A stretch of DNA of 64,000 nucleotides, taken from Pseudeuparius sepicola. Lineage: Eukaryota; Arthropoda; Insecta; Coleoptera; Anthribidae. A program made the position numbers and the translations under genes. Shown one piece after another: positions 21,508 through 34,353 of this stretch; position 1 is the stretch's first letter; each line of letters opens with the position of its first letter. The notes under the pieces were generated by a model that ran no database searches, was not told the origin of the DNA, and worked only from the letters and a program-made list of their open reading frames with translations. Location: assembly GCA_963920635.1 (NCBI GenBank), contig OY987306.1, positions 13,286,001 through 13,350,000 on the forward strand, read 5' to 3'.

Positions 21508-22740
21508 ATGAGTTCTGATTATCCCGAAGGTTCATTATTAGAAGATTTTGCTGATTTTTCTATTACTCCAAAAGCTCCTAAACAAAAACCTCGTTTCAAA
21601 CCATATTCAAAAAATTTATCTGAAATTTTAAAATCCTCTCAAAGCATAATTTCTCAACCCTCAACTTCTAAATCTCAAGAAACAGTTCAAAAAATGGCTT
21701 TAACAAATTCTGACATTAATAACTTGTGCAATACTCTTCCAGAATATAAACCAGGTCTCCACGTTTATAAATTCAGTAGATAATTTAATTGCTTTTTCCA
21801 CTCAACAAGGTGCTGATGCAACCCAACTCTATATAATTAACACTCATATCGTTTCAAAAATTAAAAATGAGGCCCGTGATTTCTTAAATCTACATAATAA
21901 AACTGCTTGGGTAGAAGTTAAGCCCCTTTTACTTCAAAAATATGGCGATCGTCGCACCGAAGAAATTTTATTAACACAATTAACAACAACAGTACAAAAA
22001 CGTTCAGAATCCTATGATGATTATTATAACCGAATAACTTTAGCACTTAATGATCTTTTACAGCACATTTCCTTGCACGAAAATAACACTCAGGCAATTG
22101 AGTTTAAAGCTTCGTTTTTCCGAAAACAAGCCCTTCGAACCTTTTGCACTGCATAAATAATCCCTATTGTGATCATTTATCTCATTTTGAATTAAAATCT
22201 CTCGATGAAGCACTTCAAAAATGCATAGCTTTAGAAAACCACAAACAGCAACAGCAATATATGTCTTATCTTAAATCTACCACTTATCCCCGTGATTATC
22301 AAAGAAATAATCAAGCAACCAATCGCCCTACTCAACAAAATCCTCAACCACCTCGCAACCCACAACCTAACTATAATATGAATATAAACCCAAATTTTAA
22401 TCAACCATTCCCTCAACCTTTTAATCAAAACACTTTCGGACCTAGAAATTTTAGTAATATGAAACCCATTCCTCAAAAACAGAATCATCTAACCAATCGA
22501 CAGGCATTCAGTCCAACCTTCAGACCCAACAATCATTATCAAAATCAATATCGTCCAACTCCTATGTCTACAACTTCGAAATTGCCATCGCAACAAACTT
22601 ATAAACCAACCCCAATGTCCACACGTACTTTTCACAATAATATAGAATGTAATCCCACTTTGGAGACCGAAGAATACTTTTCCGAAAATTTTCAGGAACC
22701 AGTCTCGGAACCTCCACCCACTCCCGAATTATCGAATTAA
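21508..22740 (+). pseudogene. Gag of the gypsy/errantivirus-like element, frameshifted
   Basis: The ATG at 21508 opens a frame (MSSDYPEGSLLEDFADFS) that goes off near 21770. The middle part continues in another frame (LIAFSTQQGADATQ, then KPLLLQKYGDRRTEE), and the first frame returns near 22140 (CINNPYCDHLSHFELKSLDE). The C-terminal third is rich in Asn, Gln and Pro with repeated PTPMST blocks. There is no CCHC knuckle, as is usual for errantivirus Gag. Total length is about 410 residues. The two shifts compensate each other. The end overlaps the pol frame by at least 40 codons in the -1 register. Confidence 0.85.
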
Positions 22741-25700
22741 AGAATCTTTCAAAAGCCACCAAACTTCCATTTTTTTATCTCCCTTATTCTAATCTTAAAG
22801 TATTAATAGACTCTGGTGGATCGGATACTGTAATAACTCCTCAAGCTGTCCAAAATTTCGATCCCCGATATCAATTTTCTGAACCCTTTACTCTTATTTC
22901 AATGAAAACTCCTAAAACTTACTCCGAAAATCTTTATTTCCCCATTTTTGACGAAATTGGTATTAATCAACCTTTCATAGTCAGAATTGCCGATTGGCAC
23001 AATGATTTTGACATACTCCTTGGTACAGGTGAACTGGACCAACTAGGTGCAAACATAGATTACGAAACTCATATATTTTCCATTCGTAAATTAGGCGTTT
23101 CCGTCCCATTTGAAGTTTTATATCGTACAAATAATCGACTCCGTATCCCAGTAAGTATCAATAATGGTGAAGTTGTACTCCCAGAAATTATCCATAATAA
23201 TCAAACTTTATTCCCAATCTCAATACATCATGCCAATGATGGATTTGTAGAAATTCCACAACCAGAGGATTTAAACATTGACTTCCCTCAACCAATACCT
23301 GTTTATCCACTATCTGATTTTGAAGAATTACCACCTTCCTTCTCTAATAATTATTTTGATCCCAATTCTATTCGAACACAACACTTAAATTCCGAAGAAA
23401 AGCAAAAAATTCTTAATCTTTGTCATCAATTTAAAGATATTTTCTACAATGAATCATCCGATTTGTCATTTACAAGTTCTGTCAAACACGAAATCCGCAC
23501 AAAAGACGAAACTCCTATATTTTTCCGTTCTTTCCGACATCCTAAAGTCATGCAAAGCGAAATTTCTTCCCAAATCGAAAAACTCTTAGATCAAAAAATT
23601 ATCCGACCTTCAATTTCCCCTTATTCTTCTCCTGTATGGATCGTTCCAAAGAAAATGGATGCATCCGGTAAACGCAAGTTTCGCATGGTTATAGACTATC
23701 GCAAACTCAATGACAATACAGTTGAAGACAAATATCCCCTTCCACGCATTGACGAAATACTCGACAATTTAGGTAAATGCACATATTTCACAACCCTCGA
23801 CTTAGCCCAAGGTTTTCACCAAATTAAAGTTCACCCGAACTCCGTCGAAAAAACCGCCTTCACAGTTCCCAATGGTCACTTCGAATATACAAGACTACCG
23901 TTCGGTTTGAAAAACGCGCCCGCTAGTTTTCAGCGAATGATGGACGAAATTTTACGAGAATTCCTTTATAAATCATGTTTTGTCTACATGGATGACGTCA
24001 TTATATTTTCTAAATCTTTACAAGAACATCTTATTCATATAAAATCAATTTTTCAAAAATTCCGCGAAGTAAATCTAAAAATTCAACTCGACAAGTCCGA
24101 ATTTCTAAGAAAAGAAGTAGCTTTCCTTGGCCTCGTCATTACCCCAGAAGGCATTAAACCCAATCCAAACAAAATATCTGCAATCCAAAACTTCCCCATT
24201 CCGAAAACTACTAAAGAAATTAAAAGTTTCTTAGGACTAATAGGCTATTATCGCCGCTTCATTCCTAATTTCTCAAAAATGACAGCACCCATGTCACGTT
24301 GTCTACGAAAAGGCACAAAAATAGAAATTGATCACCCTCAATATATAGATTGTTTTGAAAAATGTAAATCCGCTCTAAGTAACTCCCCAATTCTCCAGTA
24401 CCCTGACTTTTCTCTACCTTTTACATTAACTACTGACGCCTCTAACGTTGCTATTGGCTCTGTCCTATCCCAAAAAGGAAAACCCATCGCTTACTACTCC
24501 CGCACCCTTATTACCGCAGAACGAAACTATTCCACCATTGAAAAAGAACTACTTGCAATCATAGAATCCTGTAAACATTTCCGGCCCTATCTTTTTGGTG
24601 TAAAATTCACTATAGAAACCGATCACAATCCTTTAGTTTGGCTCTATAAAATTAAAGAACCCCATTCACGTCTTGCCCGATGGAAACTCAAATTAGAAGA
24701 ATTCAATTTCGAAATTGTTTATCGCAAAGGAAAAGAAAATTTTGTAGCCGACGCCCTTTCCCGCATCGAACTAAATATGCATGAATCCGACTCAATTTGT
24801 GTAAATCCTCCCTCACATGACGACGACTTTAATATTGAAGCTTACGAAAAACAAACTGGACTATCCACACAACACTCCACTCATGAAAACCCTATTGCTA
24901 CTATTCCCTATTCCGAAGAACCTATTAACTATTTCCCTAATCAAATTATTTTAAAGTTTGGAAATAAACACAACGTCCAATACAAACTTAAATTTAAAAG
25001 TAAACATCAATACACCGCAACTCTTACTGAAAAAGACTGGAAAACTGACATTAAAAATACCTTTCATTCTATAATATCTCCTAACCAACGCTATCATATC
25101 CTTACTGAACAAGTTGAAATCCAAAAATTTATATCTGAATATGTCCGCAATACTTTCAATGAATCCGTTCGTATCTCTTTCTGCTCTAAACACACTCAAG
25201 ATATAGAAAATCCCGATAAACAACTCCAATGTGTAGAGAACTATCACAAACAAAATCATAATGGCATACTCGAAACTTTAAATCACTTAAAACTCCATTA
25301 TTATTGGCCCAATATGCGCACCACAATTTCCGATTATATTAATAAATGCGATATCTGTTTACGAAATAAATATGAAAGACACCCTTATAAACTTCCCTTC
25401 AAAGGCCCACTATTAGGACAAAAACCTTTTGATATTATCCACATAGATACCTTTTCTTGCAATCGTCAAAGTTTCCTAACAATCATAGATTCATTTTCCA
25501 AATATGCCCAAGTTTACAATATACAAGATAAAATGAATATTTCCATTTTAAGCAAATTACGTCATTACTTTTCTCATCACAATTATCCGTGCAAAATTGT
25601 TTGTGACGAAGGCACTGAATTTTCTAATAATCTCTTTAAAGAATTTTGTAAACTCCACAAAATAGAACTCCACTTTACCACCGTTAACAATCCTAATTCT

Positions 25701-26159
25701 AACAGTCCTATCGAACGATTCCATTCCACATTTACAGAAAAACTCCGAGTTATGCAAGATGAACGACCTAAAGAATATTTCCAAGATCTAATCACACACT
25801 GTGTCCTTATTTATAATCAATCAATCCACTCAGCCACTGGCTACTCTCCTTTCTCAATCCTCTACGGCCCCTATATCGAAGAAATACAATTCGACGACGA
25901 CTTACCTATTTATGAAAAATATAATCAACGACATAAAGATGAACTCAGCCCTTTTATTGATTCCCTTTACTCTAAACTTCACGAAAAAGAAACCCGCATT
26001 TTAGAAAACCGCAACAAAAATCTACCAGATCCCACCCCTACTCCAGAACAAGGACAAACCGTGTACCTTTCCAAAAACACTCGTAACAAACTCGACGCAC
26101 CCTATATACCCGCTACTGTTACCTCTACTGACAATACAAAAATTAGTCTTAACTACTAA
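22700..26159 (+). CDS. pol: Pol polyprotein: protease, RT, RNase H, integrase
   Basis: The open frame begins inside the gag end, in the -1 frame, well before the first ATG (22902). The protease active site LIDSGGSDTVI (about 22805) precedes that ATG, so expression by -1 frameshifting is likely. Counting from the ATG: RT with FRMVIDYRKLND, LPFGLKNAPASFQ and the catalytic YMDD at residues 361-364; RNase H with TTDAS and TDHNP; a His/Cys integrase finger (CDICLRNK); then D849, D902 and E938, a D,D35E core with complete spacing. No stop or shift is seen in about 1,100 codons. The C-terminus overlaps the env frame. Confidence 0.95.
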
Positions 26160-27738
26160 GAATAAACCCACTAACTCTCATCCTAGAAAAATCAAACGCT
26201 TACGCAAACCTCCCTTGTTGCAGAAACACACTCCTAATATCCAACTGCCTGGCCCTTCAAGTGCACCCGATCCCTAATAATGGATACTATCAAGAATTGG
26301 TAGGTCATGCACAGTTATTTGATCACTTTCACCGTCACATACTTACCTTTAATTTAAGCACTATAGACGATAATCTTAAACTTTGCTCAGTTAATCTAGT
26401 TCTTTTTATCACTTCAACAAATTCATCTTACTACAAAATGTTTACTCAGTATAAACTTCTTTACCATGAAACTCTCGACAATTTTCATAAATTAATTCGC
26501 CCTAGACAGAAACATGGAATTATGAACTATTTAGGTACTTTTATTAAATCTATCACAGGAAATCTCGACGAAAATGATCGCATATTTTTGGAAAAACATA
26601 TTCAAGCTCTCGAAAACAAAAAGTCTGAAATCATTGGTACACTCAATAACTCCACAACTTATGCCTCACAAACAATAAAACGATATAACATGTTAGTTGA
26701 AATTATTAATAATAATACAGTTAAAATTGCACAAGATATTAATCTACTCAGTGATGAATTTGACAAATATATCTCCCTTCACAGCGAAATACTTAATCTC
26801 GATAGTCTAAATCAATTTATTCAAAAAATAATTCGAACTATCAATCTAGCTGTATTACAACATTCAAATATTGAACTATTTTCTCTCTCTGAAATTATTC
26901 AACTAGAAAATCATCTCAGATCTATCTATAATAAAGTCTGTCTCTTATCAGATAACATGCACCCTTTTGAACTAATTGAAACTGCTCAAAGCACTATAAT
27001 CTCTACGGAAAATCAGATACTTATTATCCTAAAAATTCCTATCCTTGATAAACTATTATTCCCTCTCTACCATATTTACCCAATCCACAACAAAGAAGAT
27101 ATCGTTTTGGTACCCCCTGTCGTTTACTATGGAAATAATCGCTGGTATTCCACATGCACACCTACAGAAAAAAAATAACCTGTCAAACTATGTCAACAAC
27201 CAAATGTCAACTACCCACGTTAGAAAACTGTACCACAGCCATTCTCCTGCAACCCATCATACATCAAACCAAGCGAAGCCTTATTGCCAGCACAAATTAT
27301 CCGCTCCGTATCACAGAAAAATGTACAAAAACAGAAGAGATCATCAAACAACCAGCCATCATCCATTCGCCCTGTCCAATTCAAATTGAAAACCAATGGT
27401 ACACCTCCACACAAGAAAAAGCTCAAATCCCAGTAATCGTTCCTGTCAAAATCGATCCCAAATATCGTCTACAACTAAATCAGCTGCAGTCTCTCCAAGA
27501 AACACCACAACTCTCAGCCATTCAACCTATTCATCTAGATCCAGTCGTCATCTCCACAGCAACCTGGTCAACCACACTTCTTATCATCACCCTACTATGT
27601 TTCATTTACTTTACCATAAGAAAACGAAAAAGACTGCAAACGATGTTCTTCAGACCAAGAATCTCACTTCAAGAACTTCAAGAACTTCGAGAACTTCATC
27701 AACCCAAAAGGAAGCCCGAGGACGAACTTCCATCCTAA
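26153..27738 (+). pseudogene. env: Env-like fusion protein, split by a frameshift
   Basis: The frame is open from 26153, overlapping the pol stop. The first ATG-like start is a GTG at 26261, so a spliced start is probable, as in other errantiviruses. The first part holds the cleavage region RPRQKHG followed by NYLGTFIKSITGNLDENDR, the conserved segment after the furin site in insect Env/F proteins. The site lacks the usual RxKR. At the A8 run 27168-27175 the frame ends and the remainder continues in the -1 frame, with cysteines and one membrane segment (TTLLIITLLCFIYFT) before a basic tail. Only this shift separates the two halves. Confidence 0.85.
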
Positions 27739-27747
27739 GGGGGGAGG
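27736..27747 (+). promoter_or_regulatory. Polypurine tract
   Basis: The purine run AAGGGGGGAGG lies directly before the right LTR, the expected plus-strand primer site. Confidence 0.8.
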
Positions 27748-27944
27748 AGTTATGTTCATCGACCCCATAGTACACCGACCTGACGATACCATATGGATCA
27801 GCACAATCATCATTTATTTTCTGTAACACACCGCACTTCCAAATTATATAAATACCGTGAAATCAATTAACAGAAAAATATAGTTTGTACCTGCGTTCAA
27901 TAAAGCTTTTTAAAAAAGAAGAATCTCCATCTCCATCTATAAGT
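27748..27944 (+). repeat. Right LTR
   Basis: Same ends as the left LTR, with TATATAAATA near 27846 and AATAAA at 27899-27904. It differs at GACGATACC, the missing AT after CAGCACA, CCGTGAAA and AATCTCC. Confidence 0.92.
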
Positions 27945-28309
27945 AGCAGGTCAGATTCCTTAATTTAGATAACTTTTTGTAAATGACTGCAATAAATTGT
28001 AATTTGAAAAATAATGATAATAATCTAATCTGTACTTGGAAAAAAATATTTCAACGCCTAATTTAAATGCGGTTTTAAAATATTATTAGGTAGGTAAGCA
28101 AGCACTTTCCCTGTGCCAATTTAATTTGTAATTTGTATTATTAATTTGTATACGAGTGAAAATAAGGCCTATGTAGCATAAATTGCAAGAAGTCGAGTTC
28201 AAAGTCGAGATCTCGACTTTAAAGTGGAGATCTGGGAATAATATATAAAGTGGTCCTTCTACAGCTTCGTACTCTACGGTCGGGATCGTCTTCCATAAGT
28301 TCCCCGCCT

Positions 28310-29051
28310 GTTGAAAATGAATTTTGTTCCCATCGAGGTTTAAGTTCACATGGTCGCCTTCTTGGTTTTCCATTTGCTCCGTAATAAGAGGGTTAATAGT
28401 TTCGTTTCTAATAAATGCAAAAAAACTCGCCATTTAGATTGCCTGGTATAAATATTGGCCCGATGACCTTGTCTCCTAGAATACCTACCTAAGTTTTTCG
28501 GGATACTGGGTATGACCTTCTGTGAAGACATGCGGATTTTCGTCACTCCAATATCGACAATTGTGCTTGTTAACAAAACCTTTGAGAAATAAACTACAAT
28601 CGTCGCTGAAACAGATATTTTTGAGCAATTCAGAATCATTGGTTATTTTATCTGTAATGTCTTCGCCAAACTGAACTCTACGGTCGGGATCGTCTTCCAT
28701 AAGTTCCTGATGGATCTGAATTTTGTAGGGATGAAATTTGTGCAATATTAAAACTGACTGATAAGAAAGTCCAGTTGCAGCTGCTGTCTGACGAATGGAG
28801 GTAGTAGGATTCATTGCAAAATGACCCAGCACTTCGATCTGGGCATTTTCTTGAAGTACCCTGGGCTCTGTCCTTTTCTTGTTTTCTCTCCCGTCATTTC
28901 CAACTTTATGATCAGTTTTCGGATGTACGTGTGGCTAACATGTCTTTCTGGATATCTTGCATTAAAAGTATTAGCTGTTCTCAATGCACATTTAGCTTCT
29001 TGCCCATAGATAAAAATCATTTCAACCCTCTCGGCTACAGTGTAAACGCAT
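28310..29051 (-). pseudogene. Truncated mariner transposase, array unit 1
   Basis: Starts (3' end of the array order) with VAERVEMIFIYGQEAK, keeps the N-terminal helix-turn-helix that the 19-kb copy has lost, shares its frameshift after KLEMTG, and has FSDDCSLF and YWSDENPH. It is cut after HFQQA by the rearrangement junction at about 28306, so the second and third catalytic residues are gone. Confidence 0.85.
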
Positions 29052-29582
29052 GATAACAGGAAAATGTTGAAGATACTTTGGCAAAATCTACTATGAAAAT
29101 GAAGGCGAGTCCCAAAGTAAATTTATTTTATATCCACTATGGAAGGATCAGGTAAATTGGCCTAGCTAGTAAAATTATTTATCAAGTAGGTATTGTCCAG
29201 CTAATTTAAGCCTTCTAGCAGGTCAGATTCCTTAATTTAGATAACTTTTTGTAATTGACTGTAATAAATTGTAATTTGAATAATAATAATAATAATCTAA
29301 TCTGTACTTGGAAAAAAATTATTTCAACGCCTAATTTAAATGTGGTTTTAAAATATTATTAGGTAGGTAAGCAAGCACTTTCCCTGTGCCAATTTAATTT
29401 GTAATTTGTATTATTAATTTGTATACGAGTGAAAATAAGGCCTATGTAGCATAAATTGCAAGAAGTCGAGTTCAAAGTCGAGATCTCGACTTTAAAGTGG
29501 AGATCTGGGAATAATATATAAAGTGGTCCTTCTACAGCTTCGTACTCTACGGTCGGGATCGTCTTCCATAAGTTCCCCGCCT

Positions 29583-30324
29583 GTTGAAAATGAATTTTGT
29601 TCCCATCGAGGTTTAAGTTCACATGGTCGCCTTCTTGGTTTTCCATTTGCTCCGTAATAAGAGGGTTAATAGTTTCGTTTCTAATAAATGCAAAAAAACT
29701 CGCCATTTAGATTGCCTGGTATAAATATTGGCCCGATGACCTTGTCTCCTAGAATACCTACCTAAGTTTTTCGGGATACTGGGTATGACCTTCTGTGAAG
29801 ACATGCGGATTTTCGTCACTCCAATATCGACAATTGTGCTTGTTAACAAAACCTTTGAGAAATAAACTACAATCGTCGCTGAAACAGATATTTTTGAGCA
29901 ATTCAGAATCATTGGTTATTTTATCTGTAATGTCTTCGCCAAACTGAACTCTACGGTCGGGATCGTCTTCCATAAGTTCCTGATGGATCTGAATTTTGTA
30001 GGGATGAAATTTGTGCAATATTAAAACTGACTGATAAGAAAGTCCAGTTGCAGCTGCTGTCTGACGAATGGAGGTAGTAGGATTCATTGCAAAATGACCC
30101 AGCACTTCGATCTGGGCATTTTCTTGAAGTACCCTGGGCTCTGTCCTTTTCTTGTTTTCTCTCCCGTCATTTCCAACTTTATGATCAGTTTTCGGATGTA
30201 CGTGTGGCTAACATGTCTTTCTGGATATCTTGCATTAAAAGTATTAGCTGTTCTCAATGCACATTTAGCTTCTTGCCCATAGATAAAAATCATTTCAACC
30301 CTCTCGGCTACAGTGTAAACGCAT
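29583..30324 (-). pseudogene. Truncated mariner transposase, array unit 2
   Basis: Same content, frameshift and truncation point as unit 1. The translated segments are identical, which shows that the tandem duplication is recent. Confidence 0.85.
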
Positions 30325-30855
30325 GATAACAGGAAAATGTTGAAGATACTTTGGCAAAATCTACTATGAAAATGAAGGCGAGTCCCAAAGTAAATTTATT
30401 TTATATCCACTATGGAAGGATCAGGTAAATTGGCCTAGCTAGTAAAATTATTTATCAAGTAGGTATTGTCCAGCTAATTTAAGCCTTCTAGCAGGTCAGA
30501 TTCCTTAATTTAGATAACTTTTTGTAATTGACTGTAATAAATTGTAATTTGAATAATAATAATAATAATCTAATCTGTACTTGGAAAAAAATTATTTCAA
30601 CGCCTAATTTAAATGTGGTTTTAAAATATTATTAGGTAGGTAAGCAAGCACTTTCCCTGTGCCAATTTAATTTGTAATTTGTATTATTAATTTGTATACG
30701 AGTGAAAATAAGGCCTATGTAGCATAAATTGCAAGAAGTCGAGCTCAAAGTCGAGATCTCGACTTTAAAGTCGAGATCTCGAGTTCAAAGTCGAGATCTC
30801 GACTTTAAAGTGGAGATCTGGGAATAAAATATAAAGTGGTCCTTCTACAGCTTCG

Positions 30856-32190
30856 TACAATGCTAAGTAATATTCTTTTAACAAAACGCATTCGTGCGGT
30901 TGCAAAAATTCTCGTCTTCGACTTGGATTTTTGTTGCCACCAGCACTCATGCTTCTTGTTAAAATATTACTTCGCAACGTGTTTTTTCGATTTTTTTCGG
31001 AAAAATTAGATGCCCTTATGATATTACTTACGAATAAATAGCTTTGCAACAGAAGCCTCTTTACGTAGATTAACGTAAAGTCAAATAAAATGCACACTAT
31101 TCATATCTTTAGAAGAGCTGTCGCTAAATAATTGTCTGTATTACTCCTTAGTCTGTGCTATTATTATAGAGCTATTGAAAAAAATATATTTTACTTCTAG
31201 AAAGAATAAAATAACGATTTGAAACAAAATGTTTCTTAGAAAAGTTAACTTTAATCAGGTAGATATGTTTATCCGAAAAAGTTGTTTTGGCAAAGGGATG
31301 CATACTTTTAGGTTAGACCATTTTTTTTCAGTTGATTTAATTGCCAACAGTAAGAAACAAAATCACTAGTGTGAACAAAAACTCCCTAGCACTGGTTATT
31401 TATTACTCATTATTTAGGATGGTTATGGGTTACTTCTTGTACTTTCTGATAAGGGGCGAAGTCCTACATCGCCCACTGGGTATCTTGATATTGAAATCGA
31501 GGACTTTGATTTTGAATTCCCCTGTTAGGTATTGCGCAGGCGAAAATTATTAAATAGTCCTTGCATAAACGGGATAGGAACAAAATTCTTATGTTATGTT
31601 CAATTGTGTTAATATTAAATTACGTTAAATTGTTTCGCATAAACCAAACTTTATACGTTTGACAACATAAGATTCACTAACCATCTCGCAGAAATAAAAT
31701 TAGAATAATGACGATAATAATCAAAACGGCGATTATCAAGAATAACAATAAGAAGAATTGCAAAGTTGCTCGGTAGCTGCTGCTGCTGCTTGTCAAAATA
31801 GAAAACCCGAATATTTTTCAATGGAAGATTATGCTTCCACTGGTGAGTGTAGAACTTATTGTGGCAGTAAAAAAATTCACTATTGGAATGAAGAAGAAAT
31901 GGAAATGCAAATGAATTATTTAGAAGTTATGGCAGCATATTATATATGTATACGCGTCTACATAGACTGGTCGTTTAGCGGGTCTGTTGGACTTCATAAT
32001 GCATTGTTTCGTTTCATATTAGCACAGACCTATATAGCTTCATATAGGTCTGTGATATTAGTGTGGCATAGTGCATAGTGTCGATCGGGTCATTTTGGGA
32101 GAGTGGGTTTCGCGGTTCTTGTTCACACATATCGAATGCCACAGACATCAAAATAAGTAACAGAAAAATCATGAAAACATTAAAACAAAA
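30856..32190. repeat. Duplicated 1.34-kb segment, copy B
   Basis: Matches copy A from the mariner TA site to the stretch before the gypsy LTR; here it continues into sequence absent from A. A 106-codon plus-strand frame at 31758-32078 (with YFSMEDYASTGECRTYCGSK) is interrupted in copy A by a stop. I do not recognise it, and it may be a relic. Confidence 0.75.
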
Positions 32191-34353
32191 TTATTACTTA
32201 ATAAAATATACAAAAAAAGAAATACCTACCTACAAATAATAACAAAAAATAACCATGTCGATAGTTACAAAAATCATCGACCCGTCGCACTGCGGATCTG
32301 CATAGCGCTGCGCCAACTTGTCTTGACAAGCTTTGCACGTAATAAATAATGCAAGAGTCTTGCTAAGCAGAGTCGTTTTTAGCAAGACTCTTGCTGCGAT
32401 GAGGTCACTAAACTTGCAAGACAAGATTATTTCCAGCAAGAGTCGGGCAAGACAAGAATGATTTTAATTCCTTGTATTGTGAAACACTATCAAAAACTAA
32501 GGCGGTCATTGAAATTCTGTGTTCGGTGCATTTTTTTATGAAAAAGTAGACCAGTCAGTGTCCCTAAAACCCGAGAGAAAACCGCAACTATCTATGTCTA
32601 AAAATAACCGAGATACAAGATACCTACCCCGCAAAAGTATCGAATATGGGGCACTGTGTACGTACAGTAGGGTAATTTACGAGAGATACTACTTTAGCTT
32701 ACAGTTAATAGCAGCTATTATCGCCAGGGTTATCTCTGGTTGTGTGGCGAAGTATTTTGTCGATACGAACACAGATTTTATAATAATGATTATAAAAAAT
32801 CTATAGACGATAAAAACTTGAGAGAACCTAAAACTTTTTTGCTATTTTTGAAAAAATCACAAAATAACGCTCATATCAATCTTTGACTATCTTTAAACAT
32901 CGTCGAGACCAGTGTTGTAGGTATACCTACAACCGAGGGATAATGTGGTATCGAATAATGACTTAATGAAATAGGTACTTCATAAAGCCTTCCTCTATGT
33001 TACCATTGCTCGCCAAAACAGACTAGTATATTAACCACCCTAACATTTTTAAAAGTTGTACTTAGATTTTTAAAAGTAGTACTTATATCTAATACCCAAC
33101 TATTTAGATAAAAAAATTATTGTGGCAGAGGTTTTTCTACGTACCTATACCTAATACCTAGTTGCTTCGAGGAACTCATTTTGTCTCCTCCCGATTCCGC
33201 ACAAAAATACGAAAATGGATATTGCTATTTGGATTAAACCTACATTCTAAGTAGGTACCTACATACTTGGATAATTCTCGTTTGTTTCCATCTTTTAAAA
33301 TTTCATTAAATGAGACATGTATATTCGAGGCTCGATTCGAGGCAATAATCGGTATAGATATTTTCGGCGGTATTTGTTAGAGTAGGTACTTATTTTATAT
33401 TGCATAGCCATACTCTGATCCTCTGCTTCGAATTAGCCTGCTGCAAATTAAGAACTATCCAAGAGATTAGCTAAGGTGAGGCAAGATTATTTTTAGAAAA
33501 ATAATGCTTGTGTTTTTATTTCAACAGTACTACTTAGAAAATGCAAAAGACAATCCTTTCTTCCTACGCCACTGCTATTGTGAAAGTCTCTTGCCTCTTG
33601 CCCGCCAGATTGTTCGATACTTGTATTTTATATTGTGCCCAGCCTACGCTCTACGGTCGCTTACAGTTGTTGAACTATAATAATAATATGAGTCTTGGGC
33701 ATATAACTTACCTACTAGAGGAAAGTCGGTTTAAAAATTATATTAACAATTTGAATATCGCAAAATGAGTCATTCGAGAGACTTGCCAATGTACGTTCAT
33801 AATGCTATGTAAAATAGAAATAATAATTTAGTTACTGGTGTCTAGTAGGTACTGATCTAATAAGTTTTTGACACAAGCATGAACCAGACCATGGATACGC
33901 CAGACCAGGAATGTGAGCACCGAAAACCACCGCTGTGCCAACGAAAACCGCCGCTGTGCCAATCTAGCTACGCTAATTTAGACGATTTTCACATAGTAAA
34001 AGAAGTAACTTCTAGATGCCTCGAGTGCTTTATCTACCTTTCTCTTTTGGGTCGTGCTCTGGCCATTCTATATACACTTCGAACCCATATTGTAACTTCT
34101 TTCTTTTGCTTATTAGAATTTTATTAATATCCAGTGGTAATCGGGATGACAACAGCTGACAACTATCTTTCAAGTAACCTATTTAGGTAGATAGGCAATT
34201 TGACAATTCAAAACTACCTATATAATAATTGGCAATTTTACACTTGAACTACGTAATGGATGAGGTCTCTATATAGACGTTTCTAGAAGTCAGCTTTACG
34301 TTTTATGGTTAGGTTCAAAAAGGTTCAATATTAACCATTGAAAATTATCATAC
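32191..34353. other. Noncoding stretch with small repeats
   Basis: A perfect 16-bp inverted repeat, GCAAGAGTCTTGCTAA at 32351-32366 and its reverse at 32379-32394, sits among other CAAGA/TCTTG repeats (32310-32450), with similar motifs near 33590-33620. The stretch 32525-32720 resembles 45712-45865 in the hAT-like MITE. A 20-bp direct duplication around CCGCTGTGCCAA lies at 33919-33960. No gene is recognised. Confidence 0.5.

Larger units (their letters stand above)
21134..27944 (+). mobile_element. gypsy/errantivirus-like LTR retrotransposon with env
   Basis: A 6.8-kb element with LTRs at 21134-21332 and 27748-27944, a candidate primer binding site just inside the left LTR, gag, pol and env in order, and a purine tract before the right LTR. 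By eye the LTRs differ by three substitutions and one 2-bp indel, about 98% identity, so it is fairly young. Env of the fusion-protein type places it with insect errantiviruses (Metaviridae). The 4-bp flanks do not match (AACA left, AGCA right) and the right flank begins mid-mariner, so the locus was rearranged or the copy recombined. Frameshifts in gag and env suggest it is not functional as written. Confidence 0.93.
27945..30855 (-). repeat. Tandem array of rearranged mariner fragments
   Basis: Two nearly identical units of about 1272-1273 bp (27945-29216 and 29217-30489) and a third partial unit (30490-30855). Each full unit reads: right mariner arm to CTTCG, TA, a stray piece CTCTACGGTCGGGATCGTCT up to about 28306 copied from within the transposase, then the transposase from CCTGTTGAAAATG to its 5' end. 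The third unit reaches the true element end and continues into segment copy B. The array starts exactly at the gypsy LTR. Confidence 0.88.
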
